NCBI RefSeq assembly: GCF_035916875.1
Contig: NZ_JAXUHN010000039.1
Coordinates: 1-36,550 of the forward strand
DNA from: Methylomicrobium sp035916875
GTDB lineage: Bacteria; Pseudomonadota; Gammaproteobacteria; Methylococcales; Methylomonadaceae
Reading direction: 5' to 3'
DNA length: 36,550 nucleotides
Position 1 is the first letter of the stretch; each line of letters opens with the position of its first letter. The notes beneath the pieces are model-generated. The model was not told where the DNA came from. It saw only the letters and a list, made by a program, of their open reading frames with translations, and searched no databases. Positions 1-8,581 of the stretch are shown piece after piece. Both the position numbers and the translations under genes were made by a program.

Positions 1-67
1 CCCGCACCAAGCGAACCGCTCGTTCCCGAAATTCGGGTGAATAATGGTTTGTGGTTTTCTCTTTCAT
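1..67 (-). CDS. IS3-family transposase OrfA, N-terminal fragment (runs off window)
   Basis: The 22 visible residues start MKEKTTNHYSPEFRERAVRL. This is the characteristic beginning of IS3-family OrfA proteins, where an S-P-E-F/V-R-E-R-A-V-R stretch opens the helix-turn-helix that binds the element's ends. The ATG is at 67 and is preceded by a GAAG-type ribosome site inside the IS end. The gene reads off the left edge, so it is unknown whether OrfA and OrfB are intact or whether the element is active. Confidence 0.75.
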   Translation of the reverse strand, partial: MKEKTTNHYSPEFRERAVRLVR

Positions 68-117
68 AGCTTCATCTTCTCAAAAGTTGAAGCCTCCATC
101 AAACCCAGGGCGGTTCA
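1..117 (-). mobile_element. Left end of an IS3-family insertion sequence (partial)
   Basis: Read on the minus strand, the segment ending at 117 begins TGAACCGCCCTGGGTTTGAT. This resembles the terminal inverted repeat of one IS3 subgroup, whose ends start TGAACCGCCCCGGG. A transposase OrfA start lies about 50 bases inside it, which is the usual IS3 layout. The rest of the element lies beyond base 1, so the other end and the 3-bp target duplication cannot be checked. I recognised the terminal motif from memory and made no database comparison. Confidence 0.75.
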
Positions 118-600
118 AAGCCCTCTTACAGGCGTTATCTAACAATGATTATCTTATACTCGTTTCAATCTCAGTCGACAAGAATACCTTTCAAAATCAT
201 TTTGTCTCAACGGGATCCCGCACAAAATGTACATGTTGCCCTCAACTGAATATCATTCAGATTCAATCATTCATCACCGACCGCGATGTCACATAAACCC
301 GCCCTTCAAGGGCGTACGCCAACTGTCAGTGGCCGAATTTGGTCGCCCAAGATTTGCCTGCTAAATGTGCTTATTTTGATGGCGTCGATTATGAATAATC
401 TTATGGCAAGGTAATGCGGTAAATGTTTAGGGTTGACCGCATGGTAAATTCTTCAGCCTTTATCTGACCACTCCATCATCTTACGATCTTCTTGCGGGAG
501 AAGTTGTTTGCGGCCACATTTCGATTCGGAATTCCATCCGATTTGACAATCGTCCGAAACCCGTTATTTTACATAGTTCAAAGTGATAATAACGAGGAGG
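118..600. other. Gene-free stretch between the IS end and the first gene
   Basis: I see no convincing coding sequence on either strand in these roughly 480 bases. A small hairpin-forming palindrome (gcccttcaagggc) lies near 301-314. The final part must hold the promoter of the downstream secreted-protein gene, whose ribosome site GAGGAGG is at 594-600. I could not pick a confident -35/-10 pair. Confidence 0.5.
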
Positions 601-607
601 CTTGACG

Positions 608-988
608 ATGAAACGAGATCATTTTATCCGTTTTTTGATTCTAATGCTGATTAGCGGCACTTGCCAGGCTTATGGAAGCGGCGGTAGCTCGAAAGCCTGC
701 GTCAAACCCAAATTCAGCGACTTTGTTCCGGCTGAGAATACCGAGGTTGCGGCTGGGTCTGGCTTTTCTTTTACTGCGTCGCCTAACACTTATCCGGATA
801 GCATCAAGGCGACCGTAAAGGGGCTGCCGATTCCGGTCAAAACCGCGTCCGAAAAAGCCGGCGATATTACGGTAAGCGGAACGCTGCCCGCGCAAATCAA
901 AGGCACATACGCCAGGGTTGACATTGCTGCCGAAGGTCAAAACCGTTGTAAAGGCTCGGGCGGCTGGCTTGTTAAAATAGCCGAATAA
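608..988 (+). CDS. Secreted protein of unknown function, Ig-like/beta-rich
   Basis: This is a 126-residue protein. The ATG at 608 is chosen because GAGGAGG at 594-600 is 7 bases upstream; the in-frame TTG at 602 is too close to that site. The N-terminus is a Sec signal peptide: basic MKRDHF, a hydrophobic core (FLILMLISG) and a cut probably after TCQA. The mature part starts with a Gly/Ser-rich stretch and is rich in alternating Val/Thr/Ser. It has one cysteine near each end, which could form a disulfide. I do not recognise a named family; the pattern suggests a small periplasmic Ig-like domain. It stands alone, with an IS upstream and dbpA 280 bases downstream. Confidence 0.7.
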   Translation: MKRDHFIRFLILMLISGTCQAYGSGGSSKACVKPKFSDFVPAENTEVAAGSGFSFTASPNTYPDSIKATVKGLPIPVKTASEKAGDITVSGTLPAQIKGTYARVDIAAEGQNRCKGSGGWLVKIAE

Positions 989-1267
989 TGCACGAAAGCT
1001 CCGATTTCGGATCGCGAATCTACCGGAGCCTTTTCGAAGCAATCGGTTAGTTAAATCACTCGACCAGATCCTTTGCCTTTTGTAGAAAACAATCGGCCTA
1101 TCGCAATCGAACGGTCGGATTGTTAATCGTTGTCCGAATCAAACAAGCTTTACCGTAACTCCGGACGTTTATCTTGAAAATAAAGGCATCGACTCGCCGC
1201 AGACAAAAATCGGGCAGGCCTTATCTGTTATGATAGCTGTTTTTTCTCTCTTTGAGATTCTTCATTC

Positions 1268-2650
<1,383 letters not shown>

Positions 2651-2667
2651 ACGAATCAGATTGAAGC

Positions 2668-2746
2668 GTAGCCCGGATGAAGCTTTGCGTAATCCGGGGA
2701 ACTGCGCACCGCTCCCCCGGATTCCACTGCGTTGCATCCGGGCTAC
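2668..2746. repeat. REP-like imperfect palindrome downstream of dbpA
   Basis: The outer arms gtagcccggat (2668-2678) and atccgggctac (2736-2746) are exact inverted copies. A second nested pair is aatccgggg (2691-2699) and ccccggatt (2715-2723). The 'gtagcccggatgaagc ... gcatccgggctac' signature resembles dispersed extragenic palindromes found between genes in many Proteobacteria. It lies just 3' of dbpA and could act as a transcript-end hairpin. No second copy was found in this window. Confidence 0.7.
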
Positions 2747-2808
2747 TCGCTATGAGTTAGTGCGGACGGCATTTTCAGGAGTGTTTCCGGAACTGTATCC
2801 CTTACGCG

Positions 2809-3291
2809 TCAGCTGATCTCCAGATCAAACCCGCAGGTTTCGTCGCCTAAGCCGCCAATGCATGTTACCTCATGAGCTCGAACATTGCGGCCAGTAATAG
2901 TCTGAACTGCACCGGCAATCAATCCGCCTTCGAAATGACAAATAGGACGCCCTACCGTCTCCAGGCCGCTGCACGTAACGCATTCATAAACATCGACATG
3001 AATTTTGTTTTCTGTGGCCAGGGGCACTTCAATGATCCCGATATTCAGATCCTTGCATAATTGAAGAAAATCTTCTAGTTGGGTCAGCCCCAATGACATG
3101 CCGAGTTTTTTTCCTGCCAGATAAGCCGCCCCGGCCGCTCCTCTACCAATAATATCTTCCAATGCAACCAGCCGCAGCAAGCGATACAAAGCCACACCGG
3201 CATTATTACCCAGAGTAGGACGTACAATGCTAAGAGCATTCCCAACATCGATATTTTTATATTGATTTGCAACCCTTTCTTCAATAGTCAT
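2809..3291 (-). CDS. V4R-domain protein (4-vinyl-reductase-type ligand-binding domain)
   Basis: This is a 160-residue soluble protein with no signal peptide. The C-terminal half (about residues 85-160) has the V4R signature: ECVTCSGLETVGRPICHFEG, then a Gly-rich linker and VTCIGGLGDETCGFDL. Its five cysteines are at 104, 107, 118, 144 and 153. V4R domains are predicted to bind small hydrophobic molecules; they occur in bacteriochlorophyll BchJ-like proteins and in sensory proteins. The ATG at 3291 follows GAAGAGG at a suitable distance. Its upstream neighbour on the same strand is a Roadblock/LC7 protein 216 bases away, a pairing that suggests a signalling or GTPase-regulating role. That role is inferred. 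Confidence 0.75.
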   Translation of the reverse strand: MTIEERVANQYKNIDVGNALSIVRPTLGNNAGVALYRLLRLVALEDIIGRGAAGAAYLAGKKLGMSLGLTQLEDFLQLCKDLNIGIIEVPLATENKIHVDVYECVTCSGLETVGRPICHFEGGLIAGAVQTITGRNVRAHEVTCIGGLGDETCGFDLEIS

Positions 3292-3507
3292 TATTATTTC
3301 CTCTTCAGGTTTTATCGATGCATGAGCGCTGGCAAAAAATCAGATCGTGATGTTTGAGCCAAGTCACCCTCTTTGGACGCTCTATCTAACTGCCGGATAA
3401 AGGCGCAAAATGGCAGTATTGCCACAAAATTAGCTCGTTTCCGGCTAATAAAAGCTGTATATATGGACACTCAAATTTATTGCTGATAATGTTTAGCCAT
3501 AGGTATT

Positions 3508-3891
3508 TCAACTCAGCCATTTTTCGGCTTCTACGGCTTTTTGTAGCTCTTCCACAGTCCTTTGTATTTCCATGAATACCAGGCCAAGCTTGGCCCGCTT
3601 CGCAGCCAGGACCAGCAACAAAGCTTGATCGCCGACTGCGTTGAGAATCACATAGCCATTAGGGGAACGAACATAAACCTGTTCTAAATCCGAATCCATC
3701 AGCTCGGCCGATATCCTTTCGCCGATCCCTAACATCGAAGAACTCATTCCCCCAATCAAGTCCTCATCGATTTTTCGACTTAAGACAGAGGCAGTGATCA
3801 CGCCTTCTAAATCAATCATTGCGCAGCCCAGAATATCAGGAGTCTCGCGGCAGAATTTTTGTAAATGATGGTTGATGTGATAGTTCATCAT
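3508..3891 (-). CDS. Roadblock/LC7 (MglB-like) domain protein
   Basis: This 127-residue protein matches the Roadblock/LC7 fold over nearly its whole length: an N-terminal helix, a strand pattern LGCAMIDLEGVITAS, a long helix rich in small residues (GGMSSSMLGIGERIS), then VYVRSPNGYVILNAVGDQALLLVL. Family members such as MglB dimerise and act as GTPase-activating or scaffold subunits for small Ras-like GTPases. No GTPase gene is in the window. The start is either of two adjacent ATGs (3891 or 3888), and the ribosome site is weak. It is probably co-functional with the V4R gene downstream. Confidence 0.8.
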   Translation of the reverse strand: MMNYHINHHLQKFCRETPDILGCAMIDLEGVITASVLSRKIDEDLIGGMSSSMLGIGERISAELMDSDLEQVYVRSPNGYVILNAVGDQALLLVLAAKRAKLGLVFMEIQRTVEELQKAVEAEKWLS

Positions 3892-4033
3892 CTGACTTTA
3901 GGCCTATCTATTTTTATTTTTTGAATAGCTTTATAGTCTAGTATATTAATTTATCTTTAAAGTATATTTTGAGACATACATCCCTTAAATTATGGAATCC
4001 TGAGAACAATACAAACGAGATGACACAGATAGC

Positions 4034-4072
4034 TAGGGGGCACTTTCCCCTTTTCGATGCTAAATCACACCA
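4034..4072. repeat. Partial third copy of the dispersed 'cccttttcgatgc' repeat
   Basis: The segment gggggcactttccccttttc plus the following gatgctaaatcacaccag matches the opening of the two longer repeats at 7077 and 8044 (ccccttttcgatgccaaatc). Similarity stops after about 40 bases. The stretch 3892-4146 around it holds no gene. Confidence 0.55.
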
Positions 4073-4119
4073 GTCCGTAGGCTGATGAACGATACCCTGA
4101 ATTTCGAGAGAAGGGACAC

Positions 4120-4144
4120 TGGGTTTCCGCAAAGCTCCAGCCTA
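4120..4144. repeat. Short dispersed repeat 'gggtttccgcaaagctcca'
   Basis: The sequence gggtttccgcaaagctccag, followed by cctac, resembles the element at 5294-5322 (gggtttccgcaaggcgccaa). Both copies are intergenic and form weak imperfect palindromes. They are probably members of a dispersed extragenic repeat family. Confidence 0.45.
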
Positions 4145-4146
4145 CA

Positions 4147-4222
4147 TCAATGCAAAGCTTGCGCAATGGCTTGACGGCCATTTAGGCCTTCCGGATAAGC
4201 CACCAGGTCGCCCACCATAACG
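4147..4222 (-). pseudogene. Decayed 3' end of a cupin gene, related to the intact one at 8225-8500
   Basis: On the minus strand this reads VGDLVAYPEGLNGRQAIAQA, then LH and a TGA at 4147-4149. It aligns with the C-terminus of the intact cupin (PGDLVVFPEGLNSHWEVVKP). The DNA is also similar: ggcttgacg and ccaccaggtcgccc occur in both. No upstream half of the cupin fold is visible before the DUF1415 stop codon at 4236, so this is a fragment, not a gene. Confidence 0.65.
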
Positions 4223-4235
4223 GAGCAATCCCGCC

Positions 4236-4778
4236 CTAAAAACAGGCATCTCTTAGTTTCTCCATGAAAGATAACCCTTTTCCCCTGGCAAACTCGATAT
4301 TGGCGGCCGGAATGTTTTCCGGGTTTTTATAATGTTCCAGAGCCCTGTCAATGCTGGCCTCCCGTAACAAATGCAGCATGGGGTAAGCCGACCGGTTGGT
4401 ATAATTTGCCGCATCATTTTCAGGCGCGTCGTCAAACTGGTACAAGGGATGAAAGCTGGCCAATTGATAAATGCCGTCGTATCCGTTTCGTTTTAAAAGC
4501 GCCTCTGCAAGCGCTACCAGGTCAAGGAAATCATCAAATTGGGTGAATGTGTGCGGAAATATCAGAAAACTGGTTTCAATGTCGGCATCATTGTCCAACC
4601 GGATGAGTTCGCGTAACACGGCATCCATGCAGGCATCCGAACCTGTACTGGTTTCAACTTCGTAATGGATTTTTTTCTGCTTGACTGCCTGAGCGGCAAA
4701 AGGACAGAAATGACAAGCCACCACGACATCATCGATCCATTTTTTTGTTTGATTAATTATGTGCTGGGATGCGTGCAT
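4236..4778 (-). CDS. DUF1415 family protein
   Basis: This 180-residue cytoplasmic protein carries the family signature near its N-terminus (TKKWIDDVVVACHFCPFAAQ), including a conserved C-x-x-C pair. Conserved acidic/hydrophobic blocks follow (FLIFPHTFTQFDDFLDLVAL and YQLASFHPLYQFD). DUF1415 proteins are widespread in Gammaproteobacteria and have no established function; the cysteine pair could bind metal. Length is normal. It begins at ATG 4778 with only a weak ribosome site. The fragment of a cupin gene lies directly downstream. Confidence 0.85.
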   Translation of the reverse strand: MHASQHIINQTKKWIDDVVVACHFCPFAAQAVKQKKIHYEVETSTGSDACMDAVLRELIRLDNDADIETSFLIFPHTFTQFDDFLDLVALAEALLKRNGYDGIYQLASFHPLYQFDDAPENDAANYTNRSAYPMLHLLREASIDRALEHYKNPENIPAANIEFARGKGLSFMEKLRDACF

Positions 4779-4857
4779 AGAAAGAGTTTAAAGCGAATAA
4801 AGCGGCACAGCATGTATCCCGCAACCATGCTTATCGCTGCTAGGGCAATTTTAGTGG

Positions 4858-5118
4858 TTACTGGAGGTCGCTAGTTTGGATAAGAACGGAACCGTCCGCC
4901 TCATAGTCATCCCGCTCTATCAGCCTTCTCGCCGCCTCTTGTATATCCGCGCGATGTTGGGCCACCGACTGCATGAACTTATCATCCGAAGCGCCAAATT
5001 TAGCTCTCAGACTCTCATACGAGATACGGCAGAGCACCCGTCTTTTGTCGACTTGCGCCACCACGGTAGCCATTTTTGTCAAATTATTCCAGGATTCAAG
5101 TCTGGGGAAGGAAATCAT
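4858..5118 (-). CDS. DUF1488 family protein
   Basis: This is an 86-residue protein. The start at 5118 is preferred over an in-frame ATG at 5154 because AGGAG (complement of 5124-5128) sits 5 bases upstream. The product opens MISFPRLESWN, followed by VVAQVDKRRVLCRISYESL and a helical C-terminus. This matches the DUF1488 pattern of a small one-domain protein in which a 'V.F....D...V.C.IS.EAL' core is conserved. Function is unknown. Confidence 0.75.
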   Translation of the reverse strand: MISFPRLESWNNLTKMATVVAQVDKRRVLCRISYESLRAKFGASDDKFMQSVAQHRADIQEAARRLIERDDYEADGSVLIQTSDLQ

Positions 5119-5286
5119 AACCACTCCTGATTCGGATAGTTGAAGGCTTGTCAATTGCTTTACCTAAGTGCAGTAATGACATATTGGTTTGCCATCGCTT
5201 AGGTCAGTGTGTCCACTATACGCTAAGATGCGTCTAATAAATGTTTTATATTTTAGGAACGAAACTTAGCCTATCGAGTGGAAAAA

Positions 5287-5322
5287 GGGGGGCGGGGTTT
5301 CCGCAAGGCGCCAACCCAGGCC
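5287..5322 (-). terminator. Possible terminator/REP-like hairpin after the sulfite dehydrogenase operon
   Basis: Read on the minus strand, a GC-rich imperfect stem (gggttggcgccttgcggaaa followed by ccc) is followed by a C-rich run and then ttttt. This places a weak intrinsic terminator just after the cytochrome gene. The same sequence belongs to the short dispersed repeat also seen at 4120-4144. Confidence 0.35.
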
Positions 5323-5338
5323 GAATCACTATTTCCGC

Positions 5339-5620
5339 TTACTTTCCGTAATTCTTCGCCAGATAAGCCACGATAGGGTCTACGTCTTCCTGCTTGATTG
5401 GAGCGCCCATCACCTTGATCATTTTATCGACAGTCTTTTGCCATCCTGAATTGTCCAGAACCCCCGAATTCATCTGGATATAATCGAGGCTGTGGCACAT
5501 CGTGCAATTGGCCGTTACCAGTGTTTTCCCCGGGCCTTCCTTCAGTTGAATGCTGCTTTCATCGGCAAGCGCGGTTGATGCCATCATTAAGATGTTTACG
5601 AACAGAACCCCTGTTTTCAT
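5339..5620 (-). CDS. sorB: Small c-type cytochrome, probable sulfite dehydrogenase subunit SorB
   Basis: This 93-residue exported protein has a Sec signal peptide cut after STALA. A heme-binding CTMCH motif follows (residues about 39-43) and a Met late in the sequence (VMGAP) could be the axial ligand. Single-heme cytochromes of this size and motif spacing, with 'NCTMCHSLDYIQMN' and 'W..TV.KMI...GAPI', are the electron-accepting subunit of SorAB sulfite dehydrogenases. It starts 12 bases after the stop of the molybdenum subunit gene, so the two are almost certainly one transcript and one periplasmic complex. Confidence 0.85.
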   Translation of the reverse strand: MKTGVLFVNILMMASTALADESSIQLKEGPGKTLVTANCTMCHSLDYIQMNSGVLDNSGWQKTVDKMIKVMGAPIKQEDVDPIVAYLAKNYGK

Positions 5621-5632
5621 GGCCGCCTCCCG

Positions 5633-6868
5633 TCAAATGACTTGCAGAGCGATTGTCTGCACCAGATTATGGTGATAGCCCCCCGGGTTTTGAATCAGTT
5701 CAAAGGGTTGCGTAACACCGATACGGTTCGTCGCCTTGACCATCAGGTGGTAGGTTCCTTTTTTGTGAGGTTTAAAGCGGAATCGCCATTGTCGCCAGGA
5801 AAAGCGGCCATAATCCTGTCCGATTTCGGCTTCTCGCCATGACAGTCCTTTATCGACGGATACTTCAACCTGTTCAATCCCGTGGCCGCCATCCCACGCG
5901 ATCCCTTTGATTTCAACCAATTGGCCAAGTCTGAAGCGTTGTTCGGGCTCGGTATGAGTGATTAATGAATTGACCATTATTTCAGTGATCGGCGTATTGA
6001 TCCCGTTTTCTTGCGACAGAAATCTTTCGGTCATCGGAAACGTTTCCTTCGGCAGACGATAGGCGGTTTTTACCCAAAAGCCATCGAAGGGCCTGGCGAT
6101 CACGCCGATCGAATTCAGATGCTTGACCCAGTAAGTCGCCGCCCATCCCGGCACGACCAATCGAATCGGGAAACCGTTCCAATGGGGCAAGGGCTCTCCG
6201 TTCATCTCAAAAGCGATCAGCGTGTTTTCATCAAGCGCCTTCCCTAGCGGAAGGCTTTTGGCGAAATCCGGCGTTTGGAAAATCGCTCCTGAATCCGCCG
6301 CATCGAACACGACCTCCAATGCGTCTTTTTTGAGCCCGGCCTTGTTCAGCACGTCTTTGAGTCTGACACCTTTCCAGCGCGCATTGCCCATGGCGCCATT
6401 CCCCCACTGCACGCCCGGAACATGGGGATGAACCATGCCGCGGCGATTTCCGGCGCATTGGCAGACGGCGGCGATTTCAATCGATTCGAAACGGCTTTTG
6501 AGATCCTCGATCGTGAATTCGAGCGGTTTTTCGATAGATTCGCCGACGATATGCAGCTTCCAGCTTTGCATGTCGACTTTCGGGATATTAGTTAAATGGT
6601 AGCGGACGAAGAAGGCGTTATTCGGCGTGAACTGCGTGTTAAAGTAAGCGAGCGGCGTCTCAAAATTAGGCGGCCGAAAGGATCTTTTGATCAGTGCCTT
6701 CTTGCCGGGCAAAGACTCCAAAACCGCCGATTTCAGCGCGCCAGAAGGTAATTCGGGCGGTCCGTTCGGGGCAGCGTGGGAAAGAGCGATACCCGGCGAT
6801 AGAGCGCCGCCAGCGCTGGCAGTAATTCCACCTGCAATGCGTTTGAGGAAGTCTCGTCTATTGATCAT
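5633..6868 (-). CDS. sorA: Sulfite dehydrogenase molybdopterin subunit SorA (Tat-exported)
   Basis: This is a 411-residue sulfite-oxidase-family enzyme. A twin-arginine signal (NRRDFLKR, then a hydrophobic stretch to about residue 32) directs folded export. The oxidoreductase molybdopterin domain follows; Cys138 in VCQCAGNRRG is the expected molybdenum ligand. The C-terminal third (from about residue 290: LGQLVEIKGIAWDGG, VEVSVDKGLSW) is the family's dimerisation domain. The reaction is periplasmic oxidation of sulfite to sulfate with electrons passed to the neighbouring cytochrome. ATG 6868 follows AAGGAG at 7 bases. A palindrome lies about 75 bases upstream. The SorA type is favoured over SoxC because no sox genes are nearby. 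Confidence 0.9.
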   Translation of the reverse strand: MINRRDFLKRIAGGITASAGGALSPGIALSHAAPNGPPELPSGALKSAVLESLPGKKALIKRSFRPPNFETPLAYFNTQFTPNNAFFVRYHLTNIPKVDMQSWKLHIVGESIEKPLEFTIEDLKSRFESIEIAAVCQCAGNRRGMVHPHVPGVQWGNGAMGNARWKGVRLKDVLNKAGLKKDALEVVFDAADSGAIFQTPDFAKSLPLGKALDENTLIAFEMNGEPLPHWNGFPIRLVVPGWAATYWVKHLNSIGVIARPFDGFWVKTAYRLPKETFPMTERFLSQENGINTPITEIMVNSLITHTEPEQRFRLGQLVEIKGIAWDGGHGIEQVEVSVDKGLSWREAEIGQDYGRFSWRQWRFRFKPHKKGTYHLMVKATNRIGVTQPFELIQNPGGYHHNLVQTIALQVI

Positions 6869-6942
6869 CGCTATCTCCTTGTTGGCCTTTGGGAAACGAT
6901 TCCTCGGCCCTTATACCGTGCTTTTTAGGTCGACTTGATCAG

Positions 6943-6970
6943 GTTTCAGCTGTTTTCATGAAACTGAAAC
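6943..6970. promoter_or_regulatory. 28-bp inverted repeat upstream of sorA
   Basis: GTTTCAG (6943-6949) and CTGAAAC (6964-6970) are exact inverted copies around an inner tttcatgaaa palindrome. It sits 75-102 bases before the sorA start, where an operator would be expected. It is AT-rich and has no U-run, so it is more operator-like than terminator-like. The bound regulator is unknown. The surrounding gap 6869-7244 also holds direct repeat A and no convincing gene. Confidence 0.45.
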
Positions 6971-7076
6971 GAGAACATATCATGAATATCAAATGGGTAT
7001 CAACGGGAAAAGTGTTTACCAAGGAGGGTTTTATATTGGATTCTGCAATGCCGGAAAGTCAGTAGAGGGGGGCATT

Positions 7077-7200
7077 GCGCCCCTTTTCGATGCCAAATCG
7101 TGCAGGAAACCTTGGCAATCGGAACTGCTCGCCTCCAAAATACTGTAAAATTTCTCGAGTATTCCGGCATTCGGATTTATTGAATGGTGCTCGGTGCGCG
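7077..7200. repeat. Direct repeat A (about 120 bp), left flank of the beta-barrel gene
   Basis: It begins gcgccccttttcgatgccaa and ends near tattgaatggtgctcggtgc. It matches repeat B (8044-8161) over its length, with blocks such as ggaaaccttggcaatcggaa identical and a variable middle. The two are in the same orientation and bracket one gene. Confidence 0.8.
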
Positions 7201-7244
7201 CCTTTTCAGGGACGACTATGTCGCCCCTATCGCGAGTTTAGTAC

Positions 7245-8021
7245 ATGGTTAAAGTTGCTACATGGCGTAGAATCTTACGTCATTTTATAACGATGATATT
7301 AGCCATTACAGTTGTCGTGCCTATCAGTATGAGCTATGCCGCTGATAGTGCGCACAAAGGAAAGGTTGTGCATAAAGGGAAGACTAAGCGTCAACAAAAA
7401 CGATTAAAAATTAACCCGTTAACTGAATATGAAAATGTTTGGACGGCTAACGCAGAGACGAATGTCTATCAAAACAGTGCTTTCGAAAATATAACTCTAG
7501 GGTATTCTACAACTAATGGCTGGGACTATGGCTTATCGTTATTAAATACGCAATTTCTAGGCGGCAATAACCAGTTTCAAGGTGATACGTTTTTTAGTAT
7601 CGCCAAAACTTTCGATATCAATGACGATTTTTCTATAGTTGTCGGGTCTCAGAATGGGCTTGCTATTGTAAATGCCCATCCGCAAAGATGGTATAACTTC
7701 GATTTCTTGGACAGTCGATACGATGCGACTTCATGGCTGTCATTGCACGGCGGGCCCTATTTGGCTAATTCAGCAATAACCGGTACATCTCGTCAGATTG
7801 CTCTGCTGATGGGGACGGAAATTACTTTAATGAAAAACAAATTATCATTACAAATGGATTATATTAGTGGGCATGATGCATTATCGGGCGCCACGGTCAA
7901 TTTGTTGTTCAATATAACGCCGCGAAGCCAAATATATATGGGTTTATATGTGCCGGAACAAAATAGCGGAAATGAATTTGCTGGGATTATAGGTTTTAAT
8001 ATTTCTACACATAATTTGTAG
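7245..8021 (+). CDS. Predicted outer-membrane beta-barrel protein of unknown function
   Basis: This is a 258-residue protein with an N-terminal signal peptide (hydrophobic TMILAITVVVPISMS, cut near SYA-AD). A Lys-rich linker (about 37-56) comes next. The remaining 200 residues show alternating polar/hydrophobic strands rich in Tyr, Asn, Gly and Ser (NITLGYSTTNGWDYGLSLLN, FFSIAKTFDINDDFSIVVGS). The protein ends in a strand-like GIIGFNISTHNL. This resembles an 8- to 12-strand barrel but no named family is recognised. ATG 7245 has no obvious ribosome site; ATG 7293 would still keep a signal peptide. The gene is visibly more AT-rich than its neighbours and is flanked by direct repeats, both consistent with acquisition. 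Confidence 0.75.
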   Translation: MVKVATWRRILRHFITMILAITVVVPISMSYAADSAHKGKVVHKGKTKRQQKRLKINPLTEYENVWTANAETNVYQNSAFENITLGYSTTNGWDYGLSLLNTQFLGGNNQFQGDTFFSIAKTFDINDDFSIVVGSQNGLAIVNAHPQRWYNFDFLDSRYDATSWLSLHGGPYLANSAITGTSRQIALLMGTEITLMKNKLSLQMDYISGHDALSGATVNLLFNITPRSQIYMGLYVPEQNSGNEFAGIIGFNISTHNL

Positions 8022-8043
8022 GGCTGTAGCCAAGTAGGGTTTC

Positions 8044-8161
8044 GCGCCCCTTTTCGATGCCAAATCACGCTGGAAACCTTGGCAATCGGAATGGATTACC
8101 TCAAAAAATGCAGTATTCCCAATACCTCGCATCCGGATTTATTGAATGATGCGTGGTGCGC
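8044..8161. repeat. Direct repeat B (about 118 bp), right flank of the beta-barrel gene
   Basis: It begins gcgccccttttcgatgccaa and ends near gaatgatgcgtggtgcgct. It aligns end to end with repeat A at 7077-7200 in the same orientation, with scattered substitutions and small indels in the middle third. It starts 23 bases after the stop codon of the enclosed gene. Confidence 0.8.
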
Positions 8162-8187
8162 TCCGTGCAAGGCTTAAACTGTAAGCC

Positions 8188-8216
8188 AAAAAAAGGCATC
8201 CGAAGATGCCTTTTTT
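8188..8216 (-). terminator. Intrinsic terminator of the ispB-cupin transcript (bidirectional)
   Basis: aaaaaaaggcatc (8188-8200), loop cgaa, and gatgccttttttc (8205-8216) form a perfect GC-containing stem. It is bordered by A and T runs, so it can work in both directions. It lies 9 bases after the cupin stop codon. Confidence 0.9.
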
Positions 8217-8224
8217 CAGTCTGC

Positions 8225-8500
8225 TTAGTCGTAGCTGTAATGCTTACGTAGTGGCTTGACGACTTCCCAATGGCTGTTCAGGCCCTCGGGGAAAACCACC
8301 AGGTCGCCCGGCAGGATTCGCACCGGCTCGCCGCCTTCCGGCGTGACCAGAATCTCGCCTTCCAGAATATACGCGGTTTCGGTTTCGTCGAAGTCGATCG
8401 GGAACTTGGAGACTTCTTTCTCCCAAATCGACCAATTCGCGACGCCTAATTCTTGCAAACGTTCTTCGCTGGGGTTATGTTCAATCGTGATTTTCGGCAT
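8225..8500 (-). CDS. Small single-domain cupin protein (DUF861/EutQ-like)
   Basis: This is a 91-residue protein starting MPKITIEHNPSEERL at ATG 8500; an upstream in-frame ATG at 8566 gives an unlikely Ser/Phe-rich leader. The cupin fold is visible as SIWEKEVSKFPIDFDETETA, YILEGEILVTPEGGEPVRI, LPGDLVVFPEGLNSHWEVVK. The histidine metal ligands of classical cupins are mostly replaced (an E-T-E-T motif and a single later H), so metal binding is uncertain. It lies 81 bases downstream of ispB and ends at a strong terminator. The substrate is unknown. Confidence 0.85.
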   Translation of the reverse strand: MPKITIEHNPSEERLQELGVANWSIWEKEVSKFPIDFDETETAYILEGEILVTPEGGEPVRILPGDLVVFPEGLNSHWEVVKPLRKHYSYD

Positions 8501-8581
8501 GTGTGTCTTAAATAAAAATGTCCGATAAAAAAGAAAATCGACAGAACAGTCGTCCTGATCGATCAATTGAATGCGATTTGA

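Noticed and set aside
6982..7065. 27-codon ORF (MNIKWVSTGKVF...) between sorA and repeat A
   Set aside because: It has only a weak ribosome site and matches no known peptide family (not PqqA). It is too short to support.
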